Part shown: piece by piece, positions 18,742 to 27,090 of the stretch
Layout: every line of letters starts with the position of its first letter
How positions within the stretch are numbered: position 1 is the first letter of the stretch
DNA from: an uncultured Bacteroidia bacterium
GTDB lineage: Bacteria > Bacteroidota > Bacteroidia > NS11-12g > UBA9320
Direction: 5' to 3'
Assembly: GCA_943789165.1 (NCBI GenBank)
Contig: CALSTB010000004.1
Coordinates: 245,149-309,148 of the forward strand
DNA length: 64,000 bases
The notes under the pieces: model-generated
What the model saw: the letters and a program-made list of their open reading frames with translations, nothing else
Told to the model about the DNA's origin: nothing
The model's database searches: none
Translations under genes and position numbers: made by a program

Positions 18742-19231
18742 TTTTTAATTTTTAATTCTTAATTTTTAGTTGTGGGTTGTTCTCCATGAATGGTTTCTTC
18801 TCACTGAACGCGTTATCGCTTTACTTTTCTGCTTATTTAGAGCAAACCAACTACACAATGCCCATTTCCGATTTCTAAAGAAAAATCTAAAGGTCGTATG
18901 GAGTTCTGCAGGATTTATGGTTAGCGCGAAGCGAGCGACGGCCCTACAGAAATGCGAGCCGGCGGAGGGGTGAATTGAGAAAGCCATAGAAAATCAATAA
19001 AAGTGCTTGCATTCCCGACAGTAGGAAGGCCTTTTGTTAGATTTTCTTGGGTTTCGAAAGAGAGCGCTGGAAGCATATTTCTGTGAGCGGGTTTTTGTTT
19101 CGTTTTTGCCCAACAAAAATGAAATTGGGTTATAGGGCGAAAGCCCTAATCGTCAGTAAATACATGTATAAACTGTTTAAGCCGTATATAGTTGGCACAT
19201 AAAGTGTTTCCGCCCGTGCGAAAAAAACCGT
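18742..19231. other. 490-bp intergenic region with several hairpin-forming pieces
   Basis: No convincing gene. It starts with repeated T(4-5)AAT units directly after sppA (18742-18768). A local GC-rich piece at 18900-18975 contains a 9-bp stem with one mismatch (arms 18904-18912 and 18943-18951). A perfect 6-bp hairpin with a GAAA loop lies at 19133-19148 (TAGGGC/GCCCTA). A pairing between GCCCAA near 19109 and TTGGG near 19126 is also possible. It looks like remnants of small dispersed repeats. Confidence 0.5.
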
Positions 19232-19239
19232 TATATTTG
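19232..19239 (+). promoter_or_regulatory. -7 promoter box of the M28 peptidase gene
   Basis: TATATTTG, an exact consensus match ending six bases before the ATG at 19246. It supports that start over the longer open frame from 19192. Confidence 0.68.
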
Positions 19240-19245
19240 GTTTCA

Positions 19246-21348
19246 ATGCATAAAACCCTACTCTTCCTTTTCTCCATAACAACGTTTCTTAGTGCTAATG
19301 GCCAATCAACAAAATCATTAGTAAGTGAAGTAAGTTTAGATTCTCTCATTAAAACGGTGCGAGAGTTTTCAGGAGAGGACTCAGCAGTGGTTAACGATTC
19401 AACCGTACGCATTGTCCATCGCGTGAGCAAAAGAGGCAATAACCTCGCAGCAGATTACTTGGTAGGTAGACTGAAAGCCTATGGTTTAAAGGTCGAAACC
19501 ATCGACTACCGAAACGGCGGTAGAAACGTAGTGGGAACTTTGGTTGGCAAAACGAATCCCGATAGTGTATTCTTCATTGGTGCACATTATGATGCGGTTG
19601 CGGATTACTGCGCTGATGACAACGCAAGTGGGAGTGCTACGGTGTTGGAAGCGGCCCGAATCATGTCGCAATATTGCTTTCACAACACCATCAAATTTGC
19701 GTTTTGGGATGAAGAAGAATTGGGATTAATTGGCAGTAGATATTATGCCGATTCAGCTAATGCTAGAGGTGACTTTATAGCAGGTGTGTTGAATATGGAC
19801 ATGATGGGATACGATGGTGACAGCAACAAAGTTTTTGATATTCACACCAATTCAAATCCAGAAAATCAACGATTAAAAGACACGGTGTTGTTTGTCTTGG
19901 ATACCTTGAACATTGACTTGGTTCCAAACGTCATTAACCCAGGAACTACCCGGAGTGACCATGCAGCCTTCTGGAAACACCGGTATCCAGCGGTTTTTTG
20001 CGGAGAATCATTTATTGGTGGCGACCCAAATCCTGCATACCACAGTGCGAAAGACCGCATCAACTTATTCGACCTTCCTTATTACCACAAGTTGGCTCAA
20101 CTGGCCATAGGTGTGGTTGTTGAATTAACAAACGTTATACCTACTGCTGTGGAACACGATACTGTAGTTGCCTGTCATGCATATGTGTATAGCGATTCTA
20201 CTTTTCGTACCTCAACAGTATACGCTGATAGTTTACAAACCGATTTAGGATGTGATAGTGTATTTGTTTTGCACTTGACTGTCTTGCCTGAATTCGAAAC
20301 AATTGACACCATACAGGCCTGTGGCGAATATGTGTATAGGAATGAATCATATACTAAATCAGGAACCTATCACGATACCTTGGTTGCACGAAACGGCTGC
20401 GACAGCGTGTATACAATGGACTTAACTGTATTTCCTATACCGCATGTCACCGACACCATTGTAGTATGTCACAGTTATTCGTATCGTGGAGAGACCATTG
20501 AGCTTTCAGGTATTTACCACGACACACTCACTTCTTATTTGGGTTGCGACAGCTTCTATACCTTTCATTTAACTGTTTTACCTGTGTATAAGGTCACCGA
20601 CGTTATTGATGTGTGTACGGAACACCTCTATCGAGGTCAGTCGTTCACCACTTCTGGAGTTTACCGCGATACGTTGACTTCTCGAAACGGCTGCGATAGT
20701 GTTTATACGATGGATTTGACCATTCGAAATACGGTGAGTCGTTTGGACACGATTTCGAGTTGTGGTGATTATACGTATCGAAATCAAGTGTATATGAACG
20801 ATGGTGTTTATCATGATACCCTAGTCGCGCAAAATGGTTGTGACAGTTTCTACTCATTTGATCTTCGCATTACCAGAATAAACGATTCGATATTCCAAGG
20901 TACGAATACCTTAACCGCTGTGGATACAACAGCGCAGTACCAATGGATGACCTGTGATCTAGGCGTGAACTATCAAAAGATTGATGGAGCAACAAACCGG
21001 ACATTTAATGTGCTCTTAGACAATTGGTATTCCTTGGTTTTGACCAAAAATCAGTGTACCGATACGTCTGCATGTATTCCAGTCACCTTGACTCATGTGC
21101 CACAGGTTCAGACTAATCAGTTTGCAGTGTATCCAAACCCATCTACAGGCAGGATTACCATAAACAGTCGTGTACCGTGTAATGCAACGGTTTATGTACG
21201 TGCAATGAATGGTGTTGATATTGGCATCTACCAATTCAATGGCCAACAAAAAATGCAATTGAATCTACCCGAACAAAGCGGGTTGTTCGTCGTTCAAGTA
21301 GTCACTGATGAAGGAAATGAAACCTTTAAGGTTCTAAAAATAGAATAA
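19246..21348 (+). CDS. Secreted M28 zinc peptidase with five Cys-paired repeats and T9SS sorting domain
   Basis: A 700-residue exported protein. Signal peptide about 1-19, then an M28 aminopeptidase domain to about residue 295 with the two-zinc set: GAHYDAV (His, Asp), DDNASGS, WDEEELGL (Glu pair), NMDMMGYDGD and DHAAFW. Five repeats of exactly 49 residues follow (bases 20170-20904), each with a Cys near the start, SGxYxDTL and NGCDSxYxxxLTV, so each probably holds one disulfide. The C-terminus has the type IX sorting motif VYPNPSTGRITI. I start at 19246, just behind the promoter and at the signal peptide. Likely a cell-surface or released aminopeptidase. Confidence 0.9.
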   Translation: MHKTLLFLFSITTFLSANGQSTKSLVSEVSLDSLIKTVREFSGEDSAVVNDSTVRIVHRVSKRGNNLAADYLVGRLKAYGLKVETIDYRNGGRNVVGTLVGKTNPDSVFFIGAHYDAVADYCADDNASGSATVLEAARIMSQYCFHNTIKFAFWDEEELGLIGSRYYADSANARGDFIAGVLNMDMMGYDGDSNKVFDIHTNSNPENQRLKDTVLFVLDTLNIDLVPNVINPGTTRSDHAAFWKHRYPAVFCGESFIGGDPNPAYHSAKDRINLFDLPYYHKLAQLAIGVVVELTNVIPTAVEHDTVVACHAYVYSDSTFRTSTVYADSLQTDLGCDSVFVLHLTVLPEFETIDTIQACGEYVYRNESYTKSGTYHDTLVARNGCDSVYTMDLTVFPIPHVTDTIVVCHSYSYRGETIELSGIYHDTLTSYLGCDSFYTFHLTVLPVYKVTDVIDVCTEHLYRGQSFTTSGVYRDTLTSRNGCDSVYTMDLTIRNTVSRLDTISSCGDYTYRNQVYMNDGVYHDTLVAQNGCDSFYSFDLRITRINDSIFQGTNTLTAVDTTAQYQWMTCDLGVNYQKIDGATNRTFNVLLDNWYSLVLTKNQCTDTSACIPVTLTHVPQVQTNQFAVYPNPSTGRITINSRVPCNATVYVRAMNGVDIGIYQFNGQQKMQLNLPEQSGLFVVQVVTDEGNETFKVLKIE
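20170..20904 (+). repeat. Five in-frame 147-bp repeats inside the M28 peptidase gene
   Basis: The period is exactly 147 bases (49 codons). Consensus features are C-x2-Y/H-x-Y, then S/D-G-x-Y-x-D-T-L, then a GCDS block and D/H-L. The DNA copies have diverged, so the repeat is old and maintained at protein level. Confidence 0.85.
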
Positions 21349-21358
21349 TCGCAATCGA

Positions 21359-21775
21359 CTATCTATTCATGATCAACACATTGTCGTAATACGGCGTATC
21401 TGTTCTTTCAGCGTACGTTAATTTGAATTCCGTAGCGGTCAACGTGTTAATTGTGAACACATCGCCATCGAAATTAATGGTTTGATCGTTTACGATTTGG
21501 TAATCCGTAGTGTCCATATCCCCATCAAAATTTACATAAGCTTTGTTGTTGGTTCTAAAGTCAATAGTTGCATTAGTACCTAAGTCAAAAGTGTCTATAT
21601 AATCAAGCGTAGTTGACGCACCAACAAAGTTATAATCCATAATGGATGTGATGTTCCAGGTGTGTTGAATCTTCTCAGCAGTGGTTTCAGTTTTGGTTGT
21701 GTCTGGAGTATCGTCTTCTTTACAAGAGGAGATTAAGACTAGCGCTAATAAGGCAATAGGAATAAGTTTTTTCAT
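21359..21775 (-). CDS. Lipoprotein, lipocalin-like
   Basis: A 138-residue lipoprotein: MKKLIPIALLALVLISSC with the lipobox LISSC, then an acidic linker and a beta-rich domain with HTWNITSI near its start, as in lipocalin-like Bacteroidota proteins. I start at the ATG at 21775, directly at the signal peptide; the frame is open for seven more codons. Convergent with the M28 gene, ten bases apart. Function unknown. Confidence 0.65.
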   Translation of the reverse strand: MKKLIPIALLALVLISSCKEDDTPDTTKTETTAEKIQHTWNITSIMDYNFVGASTTLDYIDTFDLGTNATIDFRTNNKAYVNFDGDMDTTDYQIVNDQTINFDGDVFTINTLTATEFKLTYAERTDTPYYDNVLIMNR

Positions 21776-21858
21776 GTTTTTCAATATTCGCCGCAATATA
21801 GTAAATCGACTAAAACAAAATATCTATTTTCTGACGAATGCAGTAAGTTAACGAGTAC

Positions 21859-22227
21859 TTAAGCCTTATTGAATTTAAACTGCATAGCACCCAAGTAGGC
21901 AATCCAAATGGCAACGCAGCCAATGACGATATATCCAATAGAAGTTAAATTGAACCATTGAAAAATGAGTAACGCCAAACTACCAATAACCCAAAGTAGG
22001 TCGAGTGAAGTGATTAGATTTACAAGCGACTTGTTCTTTAGTTGTTTTACAGCGACATAATACACCATCAAAGAAAAAATCAACAAATTGATACCGATGA
22101 TGGGCAGAACGATTTTGTTTGAGATTCCAAAAAGTGTGTTGATTGACGAAGAAGCAAAAGTTAATAGCAATCCACTAAGCAATGAAAAGGCACTATTAAT
22201 CATCAAATACTTCTTCAACTGATTCAT
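21859..22227 (-). CDS. Four-helix membrane protein, unknown function
   Basis: A 122-residue hydrophobic protein with four predicted membrane segments (about 10-30, 38-58, 70-92 and 95-115), few charges and a short lysine-containing tail. I recognise no family. I start at the ATG at 22227 (MNQLKKY) rather than the longer frame to 22275, because that extension would run into the terminator hairpin at 22269-22289. Confidence 0.6.
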   Translation of the reverse strand: MNQLKKYLMINSAFSLLSGLLLTFASSSINTLFGISNKIVLPIIGINLLIFSLMVYYVAVKQLKNKSLVNLITSLDLLWVIGSLALLIFQWFNLTSIGYIVIGCVAIWIAYLGAMQFKFNKA

Positions 22228-22260
22228 AAAACGATCGTTTACTTCAAAGCTACGGCGATT

Positions 22261-22291
22261 AAACAGAAAACGCACTCAATGAGTGCGTTGT
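22261..22291 (-). terminator. Intrinsic terminator behind the His-rich small gene
   Basis: AACGCACTC/GAGTGCGTT (22269-22289) forms a perfect 9-bp stem with a three-base loop. T-rich tracts lie on both sides, so it can act on either strand. On the minus strand it closes the small-gene pair at 22295-22716. Confidence 0.8.
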
Positions 22292-22294
22292 TTT

Positions 22295-22441
22295 TTATTG
22301 GTTGTGGTTGTGTTGCCAACAATGATGTGTTTGATGAACTGCTTTGTGGTGGTGTTTCTTGTGTTGAAGTACCCTCAAAGATCCAAAGGTAAAGAGGGCA
22401 ACAACGAATGCTAAGGCGATGTGTGACTTTCTCTTTTTCAT
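22295..22441 (-). CDS. Histidine-rich small membrane protein
   Basis: A 48-residue protein: MKKRKSHI start, one membrane segment or uncleaved signal (about 8-24) and a tail in which nearly every second residue is His, with one Cys (KKHHHKAVHQTHHCWQH). Metal binding is plausible. Its ATG at 22441 overlaps the stop of the upstream gene at 22438 by four bases (ATGA), which supports this start and shows coupled translation. No family recognised. Confidence 0.6.
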   Translation of the reverse strand: MKKRKSHIALAFVVALFTFGSLRVLQHKKHHHKAVHQTHHCWQHNHNQ

Positions 22442-22716
22442 GCTTCCCTGTTTTCTGGTTTGCGGTAATAATGGTGACAATGGTTTTGACCATAATGCGT
22501 TTTGAATTGTTCAAACTCTTCGCCGTCCATGTTTCTAACACTTTCAACAAAAGCCAGCTTTCGTTCACGCCATTGTTCTCGTTTCCAACGTCCTTTTCCT
22601 GAAAGTTTAAAAATGAGTCCAACGATGGCCAAGACTACAAAGAATCGGAAGGCTATGAAGAATAACAATCCAATAAGTACGCCGATAGCGATTGTTCTAA
22701 AAATTGATTTAATCAT
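22438..22716 (-). CDS. Small membrane protein with acidic EExExFK motif and His/Cys tail
   Basis: A 92-residue protein. A long hydrophobic N-terminal half (about 8-38) is one or two membrane segments. It is followed by a strongly basic stretch (GKGRWKREQWRERK), suggesting the rest is cytoplasmic, and then a short helix with MDGEEFEQFK and a tail with NHCHHYY. The M-x2-EE-x-E-x-FK pattern recurs in the protein beside the ECF sigma factor (23215-23547). Coupled to the His-rich gene by a four-base overlap. No clear -7 box upstream. Confidence 0.6.
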   Translation of the reverse strand: MIKSIFRTIAIGVLIGLLFFIAFRFFVVLAIVGLIFKLSGKGRWKREQWRERKLAFVESVRNMDGEEFEQFKTHYGQNHCHHYYRKPENREA

Positions 22717-23214
22717 GTGTGTTCTTTTAATAGGTTAGACGGATGAGGTGTGGAATTACTTTAAACTCATTTGAAAGAATTAAAAGTTTCCTCAAAATTT
22801 TATTGTAAAACTGCTTCAGGTAAGGAATACAAACTTTTGACGGTGCACATAGTGTTGTAGGACTATCAATGAATAATTAGTTTGTACGCGTTTTTAAAAA
22901 TGCCACTAAATTTCGCTTATTATCCTAAGTTAGGTTCAACCCATTTTCTTAATTGTCTTTGGTTAATATGGGATCTACAAAGTGTGACACTTTAACTTTT
23001 GAATTGTAATGTTCAACTACTTTCAATAGAGTTGTGGAACGACATATTGGCACCAGATTGGAGTAGGACAGAGATTATGCGTCTTAGGGATTTGAAATTG
23101 AAAATTTATTGATACTGAAGACCAGTCCAGGATTAGTTCAAAAATAATTTTATGTTGAGCAGTTTACTAGACATAAACCAAAGACAAGAATTTTTTACAT
23201 GTTTCACAGTGGCA
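22717..23214. other. 498-bp region without recognised genes
   Basis: AT-rich, with stops in all frames. I find no strict TAnnTTTG box facing either neighbour, no hairpin with a U-tail and no tRNA-like fold. It could be a decayed gene between the two small-protein units, or carry regulation I cannot recognise. Confidence 0.4.
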
Positions 23215-23547
23215 CTAACACTTTCCCCACCTTGACTTCCATTCGGCTTTAAACGCTTCTTTTTCTTCGTCCGTCATAGATTGGTATTTCTCACGCATCT
23301 GACTTCGCTTTCGGTGTTTGCTTTTACCTGATCCAAGCTTTGACCCACCAAAAAGAATGCGACTTAAAAATAGGATGCCGAGCATCTGCCAATAATTGAC
23401 TTCGGTAACGCCAATAACTTTGGGTAAAATGACATTCCATATGAGCATTAATACCGCAACCATTCCAGCCATTGCTGCTGCAAAAAATAGAACGATAAAG
23501 ACTTTTTTAATACTTGAACCTTCGCGCATGCTGTTTTCGATATCCAT
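23215..23547 (-). CDS. Small two-helix membrane protein in the sigma-factor operon, possible anti-sigma
   Basis: A 110-residue protein. Two hydrophobic segments (about 17-40 and 50-66) are followed by a very basic stretch (GKSKHRKRSQMREK), which should keep the C-terminus inside, and a final helix with MTDEEKEAFKAEW ending in a Cys. The gene starts four bases after the sigma gene stops. A membrane protein with a cytosolic helix next to an ECF sigma factor suggests control of that factor. It does not look like a known zinc-binding or FecR-type anti-sigma protein. Confidence 0.7.
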   Translation of the reverse strand: MDIENSMREGSSIKKVFIVLFFAAAMAGMVAVLMLIWNVILPKVIGVTEVNYWQMLGILFLSRILFGGSKLGSGKSKHRKRSQMREKYQSMTDEEKEAFKAEWKSRWGKC

Positions 23548-23551
23548 AATT

Positions 23552-24127
23552 CTAATTGTTAAGTTCTTGATATAAATAGTTTAATTTCTTTCTTAAGTGT
23601 TTGACAGCGTATCCTTTACGACTAATAATGGTCTTAATGTTTTCGCCTTGTTGTTCGGCAATTTCTTTTAATGTTACGTCTTCCAACTCGTTTAACACAA
23701 AGACCGATCGTTGGCTGTCTGGTAATTCATCTAATGCTTTAAGTAGTTCCTCCCAAAAGACTTCCTTAAACAAACCCAACTCCGGGTTGTTGGCGTCATC
23801 AATCAATAAAATATCCATTATGGATACTTCTCCGTCTTCGTTTTCTACGGTAAAATCTTCAATTGATGCGGGTTTCTTTTTACGGTAGTTGTCCGTAATC
23901 CGATTTCTACTGACGTTGTACAACCAACCACTTACGTTCTCGATTTCATCTAAATTGGTAATGCGACTGAATTGATACCAAACGTCCTGTAGAATGTCCT
24001 TGGCGTCTTCGTTGTTTCCCACTTTTGACCGAATAAAACCAGCCAACTGAGTACCATATTGTTTAATGGTTTCAGTTAATGTACGCTTGTTTTTCTCAGC
24101 CATTTTTGCAGACACGGTCGCCTTCAT
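23552..24127 (-). CDS. ECF-type RNA polymerase sigma factor
   Basis: A 191-residue sigma-70 family protein with only regions 2 and 4. Region 2 (about 30-95) has the core-binding DAKDILQDVWYQF helix and the GWLYNVSRNRITDNYRKKK segment for -10 recognition. Region 4 (about 130-185) has LPDSQRSVFVLNELEDVTLKE and a helix-turn-helix ending in KHLRKKL. The ATG at 24127 follows a -7 box by 22 bases; a second Met nine codons in is possible. The next gene, a membrane protein, probably tunes its activity. Its target promoters are unknown. Confidence 0.9.
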   Translation of the reverse strand: MKATVSAKMAEKNKRTLTETIKQYGTQLAGFIRSKVGNNEDAKDILQDVWYQFSRITNLDEIENVSGWLYNVSRNRITDNYRKKKPASIEDFTVENEDGEVSIMDILLIDDANNPELGLFKEVFWEELLKALDELPDSQRSVFVLNELEDVTLKEIAEQQGENIKTIISRKGYAVKHLRKKLNYLYQELNN

Positions 24128-24149
24128 ATGTTGGAAGACGAAGCGGAAT

Positions 24150-24157
24150 CAAAATTA
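24150..24157 (-). promoter_or_regulatory. -7 promoter box of the ECF sigma operon
   Basis: TAATTTTG on the minus strand, an exact consensus match 22 bases before the ATG at 24127. No TTG at the -33 position, so I cannot tell whether the unit is housekeeping-driven or self-activated. Confidence 0.55.
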
Positions 24158-24361
24158 CTTTAATTTATTACGGTTTTTTTTGATTACCTCTATGTCTCGA
24201 TAACCAGATCATAATAACTGCTTAACATAGGTGATGCACTGAAGCCTCTAGAATAAAAAAATGGGGTGTCTTGTCGCATGTGTTTTCATCCCATTACATC
24301 CTTAGTCTTGAGTCGTGCGTCTTTACTCAATGAAGACGTTGTAACATCAACAGTCTCAAAT

Positions 24362-26395
24362 CTAACCCGTCAATCCTGCCCGCTTCAACAACGCATCGGG
24401 CTTGGCATCTCGTCCTCTAAAACGTTTGTATAGGATGGAGGGATGTACTGAGCCACCGGCCGATAACACATTTTTCTTGAATGACTCTGCAGTTTCTGAA
24501 TCGAAAATGCCGTTTTCCTGAAAGGCTTCAAAAGCATCGGCATCCAGCACCTCTGCCCATTTGTAGCTATAATAACCGCTCGAATAACCACCTTGAAAAA
24601 TGTGCGAAAAGGAAGTACTGGTACAGGCTTCTTTTACAGAAGGGCAGAAGTCTAAGCCTTCAATCTGGCTTGTTTCGTATGCTTTTACATCCAAGGAAGC
24701 ATCCACTTCTTTGGCGTGCCAACCCATATCAATCTTTCCCAAACTAATTTGTCGAATCGTGGCCATACCGCTCATGAAATTGGCGGATGATTTAATCCGG
24801 TCGATGTATTCAGTTGGGATTGGTTCATTGGTTTCGTAATGTGTTGCAAACAAGTCCAAACATTCTTTTTCGTAACACCAATTCTCCATAAGCTGTGATG
24901 GCAATTCCACAAAATCCCAATACACGCTGGTGCCGCTTAAACTCGCATATTGTCCGTTAGCCAACATGCCATGTAAGGCGTGACCAAATTCATGAAACAA
25001 GGTGGTGACTTCATTAAATGTGAGTAGGGAAGGCTTTGTGTCCGTTGGTTTGGTGAAATTACATACGATAGAAACATGAGGTCGTTGGTCTATGCCATCA
25101 ACCACTTTCTGTGACCGAAAAGAAGTCATCCATGCCCCTTGTCGCTTACCAGGTCGAGGAAAGAAATCGGCATAAAATACCGCAATGTGTTTTCCATCTG
25201 CGTCAGTTACCTCATAGGTTACGACGTCTTTGTGGTACACGTCAATGTCGGTGTTCCTGTGGAAGTGAAGTCCAAATAGTTTTTGAGCTGTAAGGAAAAC
25301 GCCTTGCACTACTTTTTCTAACTGGAAATAGGGCCGCAGTAATTCGTCATCAATATTGAATGTTTCCTTTTTTAGTTTTTCTGCATAATAGCCACCATCC
25401 CATTTTTTGAGTTCTTTGATTCCGTCTTGTTTGTTGGCGTAATCTGTTAAGGTTTTAAATTCATTTTTGGCAAATGGAAGGGCTTTTTCCTGTATTTCAT
25501 TTAAAAATGAATACACTTTGTTTGGCGATTCAGCCATTCGCTCCGCTAACACAAAATCCGCATGACTATCAAATCCAAGTAGGTTGGCTCGTTTGTGACG
25601 TAAATCCACGATTTGCTTAATGATGGATTCATTGTTTTGTTCATTGTCAGAAAAGGCTTTAGAACTAAATGCTTTATACATTTTTTCTCTTAATTCACGC
25701 ACAGTGCTGTACGTCATAAAAGGAATGTAGCTCGGATAATCCAAGGTGATTAACCATTTTCCCTTTTCACCATTTTGCTCAGCTGCCATCGCTGCGGCTT
25801 CTTTAACGCCTTCCGGCAAACCATCAAGGTCTCTTTCGTTTTCTAAAAATAGCTGAAACGCATTGCTTTCAAGCAAAACATGTTCACCAAAGGTGAGAGA
25901 CAGTTTGGATAGCTGATTGTCGATATTTCTAAGTGTATCTTGATCCGTTTTAGAAAGATTGGCACCATTCCGGTCAAAACTCTTGTACGTGTTTTTAAGC
26001 AAAGTCTTTTGCTCTTCATTCAAATCGTTTGGAGGATTGTTGTAAACGGACTTAACGCGATGAAACAACTCTGTATTCATCATTACGTCGTTTTTGTAGG
26101 AAGTTAACAATGGCGATATTTCCTGTGCTAACTGCTGCATTTCCGGACTCGTTTCGGCCGAGTTTAAATTGAAAAACGCATTGGTTACTTTGTCAAGAAT
26201 CTCACCAACATTGTCAAGCTTTTCAATTGTATTCTGGAAACTCGGTGATTCTATGTTTTTAACTATTTGGTTGATTTCTTGACTAGCCTGCTTTATTCCT
26301 TCATGCACAGCAGGAACGTAATGCTCCAATTTAATTTTGCTAAATGGAATGGTGTCAAATTTGGTTTTATATGGCGCTAAAAAGGGATTCATCAT
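24362..26395 (-). CDS. dcp: M3 family oligopeptidase / peptidyl-dipeptidase
   Basis: A 677-residue zinc metallopeptidase of the thimet oligopeptidase/Dcp family. The zinc motif FHEFGHALHGML is intact, with the downstream glutamate ligand region. It opens with NPFLAPYKTKFDTIPFSKI and ends with FRGRDAKPDALLKRAGL, both usual for the family. No signal peptide is seen, so it is probably cytoplasmic and digests oligopeptides. I start at the ATG at 26395; the frame reaches a TTG at 26416 closer to the -7 box. Whether it acts as a dipeptidase (Dcp) or an endo-oligopeptidase cannot be read from sequence. Confidence 0.9.
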   Translation of the reverse strand: MMNPFLAPYKTKFDTIPFSKIKLEHYVPAVHEGIKQASQEINQIVKNIESPSFQNTIEKLDNVGEILDKVTNAFFNLNSAETSPEMQQLAQEISPLLTSYKNDVMMNTELFHRVKSVYNNPPNDLNEEQKTLLKNTYKSFDRNGANLSKTDQDTLRNIDNQLSKLSLTFGEHVLLESNAFQLFLENERDLDGLPEGVKEAAAMAAEQNGEKGKWLITLDYPSYIPFMTYSTVRELREKMYKAFSSKAFSDNEQNNESIIKQIVDLRHKRANLLGFDSHADFVLAERMAESPNKVYSFLNEIQEKALPFAKNEFKTLTDYANKQDGIKELKKWDGGYYAEKLKKETFNIDDELLRPYFQLEKVVQGVFLTAQKLFGLHFHRNTDIDVYHKDVVTYEVTDADGKHIAVFYADFFPRPGKRQGAWMTSFRSQKVVDGIDQRPHVSIVCNFTKPTDTKPSLLTFNEVTTLFHEFGHALHGMLANGQYASLSGTSVYWDFVELPSQLMENWCYEKECLDLFATHYETNEPIPTEYIDRIKSSANFMSGMATIRQISLGKIDMGWHAKEVDASLDVKAYETSQIEGLDFCPSVKEACTSTSFSHIFQGGYSSGYYSYKWAEVLDADAFEAFQENGIFDSETAESFKKNVLSAGGSVHPSILYKRFRGRDAKPDALLKRAGLTG

Positions 26396-26424
26396 GTTGC
26401 TTTTGAAGATATTCAATCAGTCCT

Positions 26425-26432
26425 CAAAAATA
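26425..26432 (-). promoter_or_regulatory. -7 promoter box of the M3 peptidase gene
   Basis: TATTTTTG on the minus strand, an exact consensus match, 29 bases before the ATG at 26395. Confidence 0.6.
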
Positions 26433-26449
26433 GCATTTTTGTGAAGGCC

Positions 26450-26941
26450 TTATTGTTTGATATTTGAGGATTTTAGGGCAGTCTCTAAATTGCGCATCAC
26501 CATTTTTACACCCTGTTCAAACCCCATTTCAAGAGTTGCGTTTAAATGGTACGCACTTGCAAACGTGATGATTTCGGTTACGAGTGTTTCGTTTCCAATT
26601 TGTTCAAACGAGACATCCCCAATGGCGCGTGAAGTCGCGTCCTCCATAGTTCCGTCATCTTCAATAAAGGAATCAACCGCCTTAAATCGCTTCAGTGGGT
26701 GAATTTGGAAATAATCAAGTCTGGCCATATGGGTATAACCGTCGGAATTAGTCAGAGCGTAAATCCATGTACCGCCTTCTCTAAAATCCATGTGTTTGGT
26801 TTCAGTAACCCATGGGTCAGGTGCCCAAAATCGGTCTAAAAGATCACTTTGCGTGTAGCTATTCCACAGCGTTTCAAGCTTAACAGAAAATTTTTGCGTA
26901 ATGATTACGGAATTCTTATCCGTGTCGATAGAAAGTTTCAT
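26450..26941 (-). CDS. SRPBCC / AHSA1-like domain protein
   Basis: A 163-residue START-like fold protein of the AHSA1 (activator of Hsp90 ATPase homologue 1-like) group. It shows the usual opening IITQKFSVKLETLWNSYTQ, the DRFWAPDPW and DFREGGTW motifs and the final helix starting near MEMGFEQGVKMVM. Such proteins bind hydrophobic small molecules; the ligand is unknown. I start at the ATG at 26941, 15 bases behind a -7 box, rather than 18 bases further upstream. Confidence 0.85.
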   Translation of the reverse strand: MKLSIDTDKNSVIITQKFSVKLETLWNSYTQSDLLDRFWAPDPWVTETKHMDFREGGTWIYALTNSDGYTHMARLDYFQIHPLKRFKAVDSFIEDDGTMEDATSRAIGDVSFEQIGNETLVTEIITFASAYHLNATLEMGFEQGVKMVMRNLETALKSSNIKQ

Positions 26942-26956
26942 AAGTAAGTAGTGCTG

Positions 26957-26964
26957 CAAACTTA
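26957..26964 (-). promoter_or_regulatory. -7 promoter box of the AHSA1-like gene
   Basis: TAAGTTTG on the minus strand, an exact consensus match, 15 bases before the ATG at 26941. It overlaps the longer open frame and so argues against it. Confidence 0.65.
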
Positions 26965-27090
26965 GGTAAAAAAAGAATATTGATTTTATTTCGAATGTTA
27001 TCTTTTCTATCAGTAGTTCTTAAGCCTTTTAACTTGTTGTAACCAAGGTATACGATTGAAATCGTAAAGGGTTTTAAAGAAACAAACAAA

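Noticed and set aside
20170..20904. Tandem DNA repeat as mobile or CRISPR-like element
   Set aside because: The 147-base period is in frame and conserved at protein level inside one gene, so it is a protein domain repeat.
22239..22622. 127-codon minus-strand frame overlapping the two small membrane genes
   Set aside because: The other frame gives two proteins with clear membrane segments and an ATGA coupling; this one has no recognisable features and crosses the terminator.
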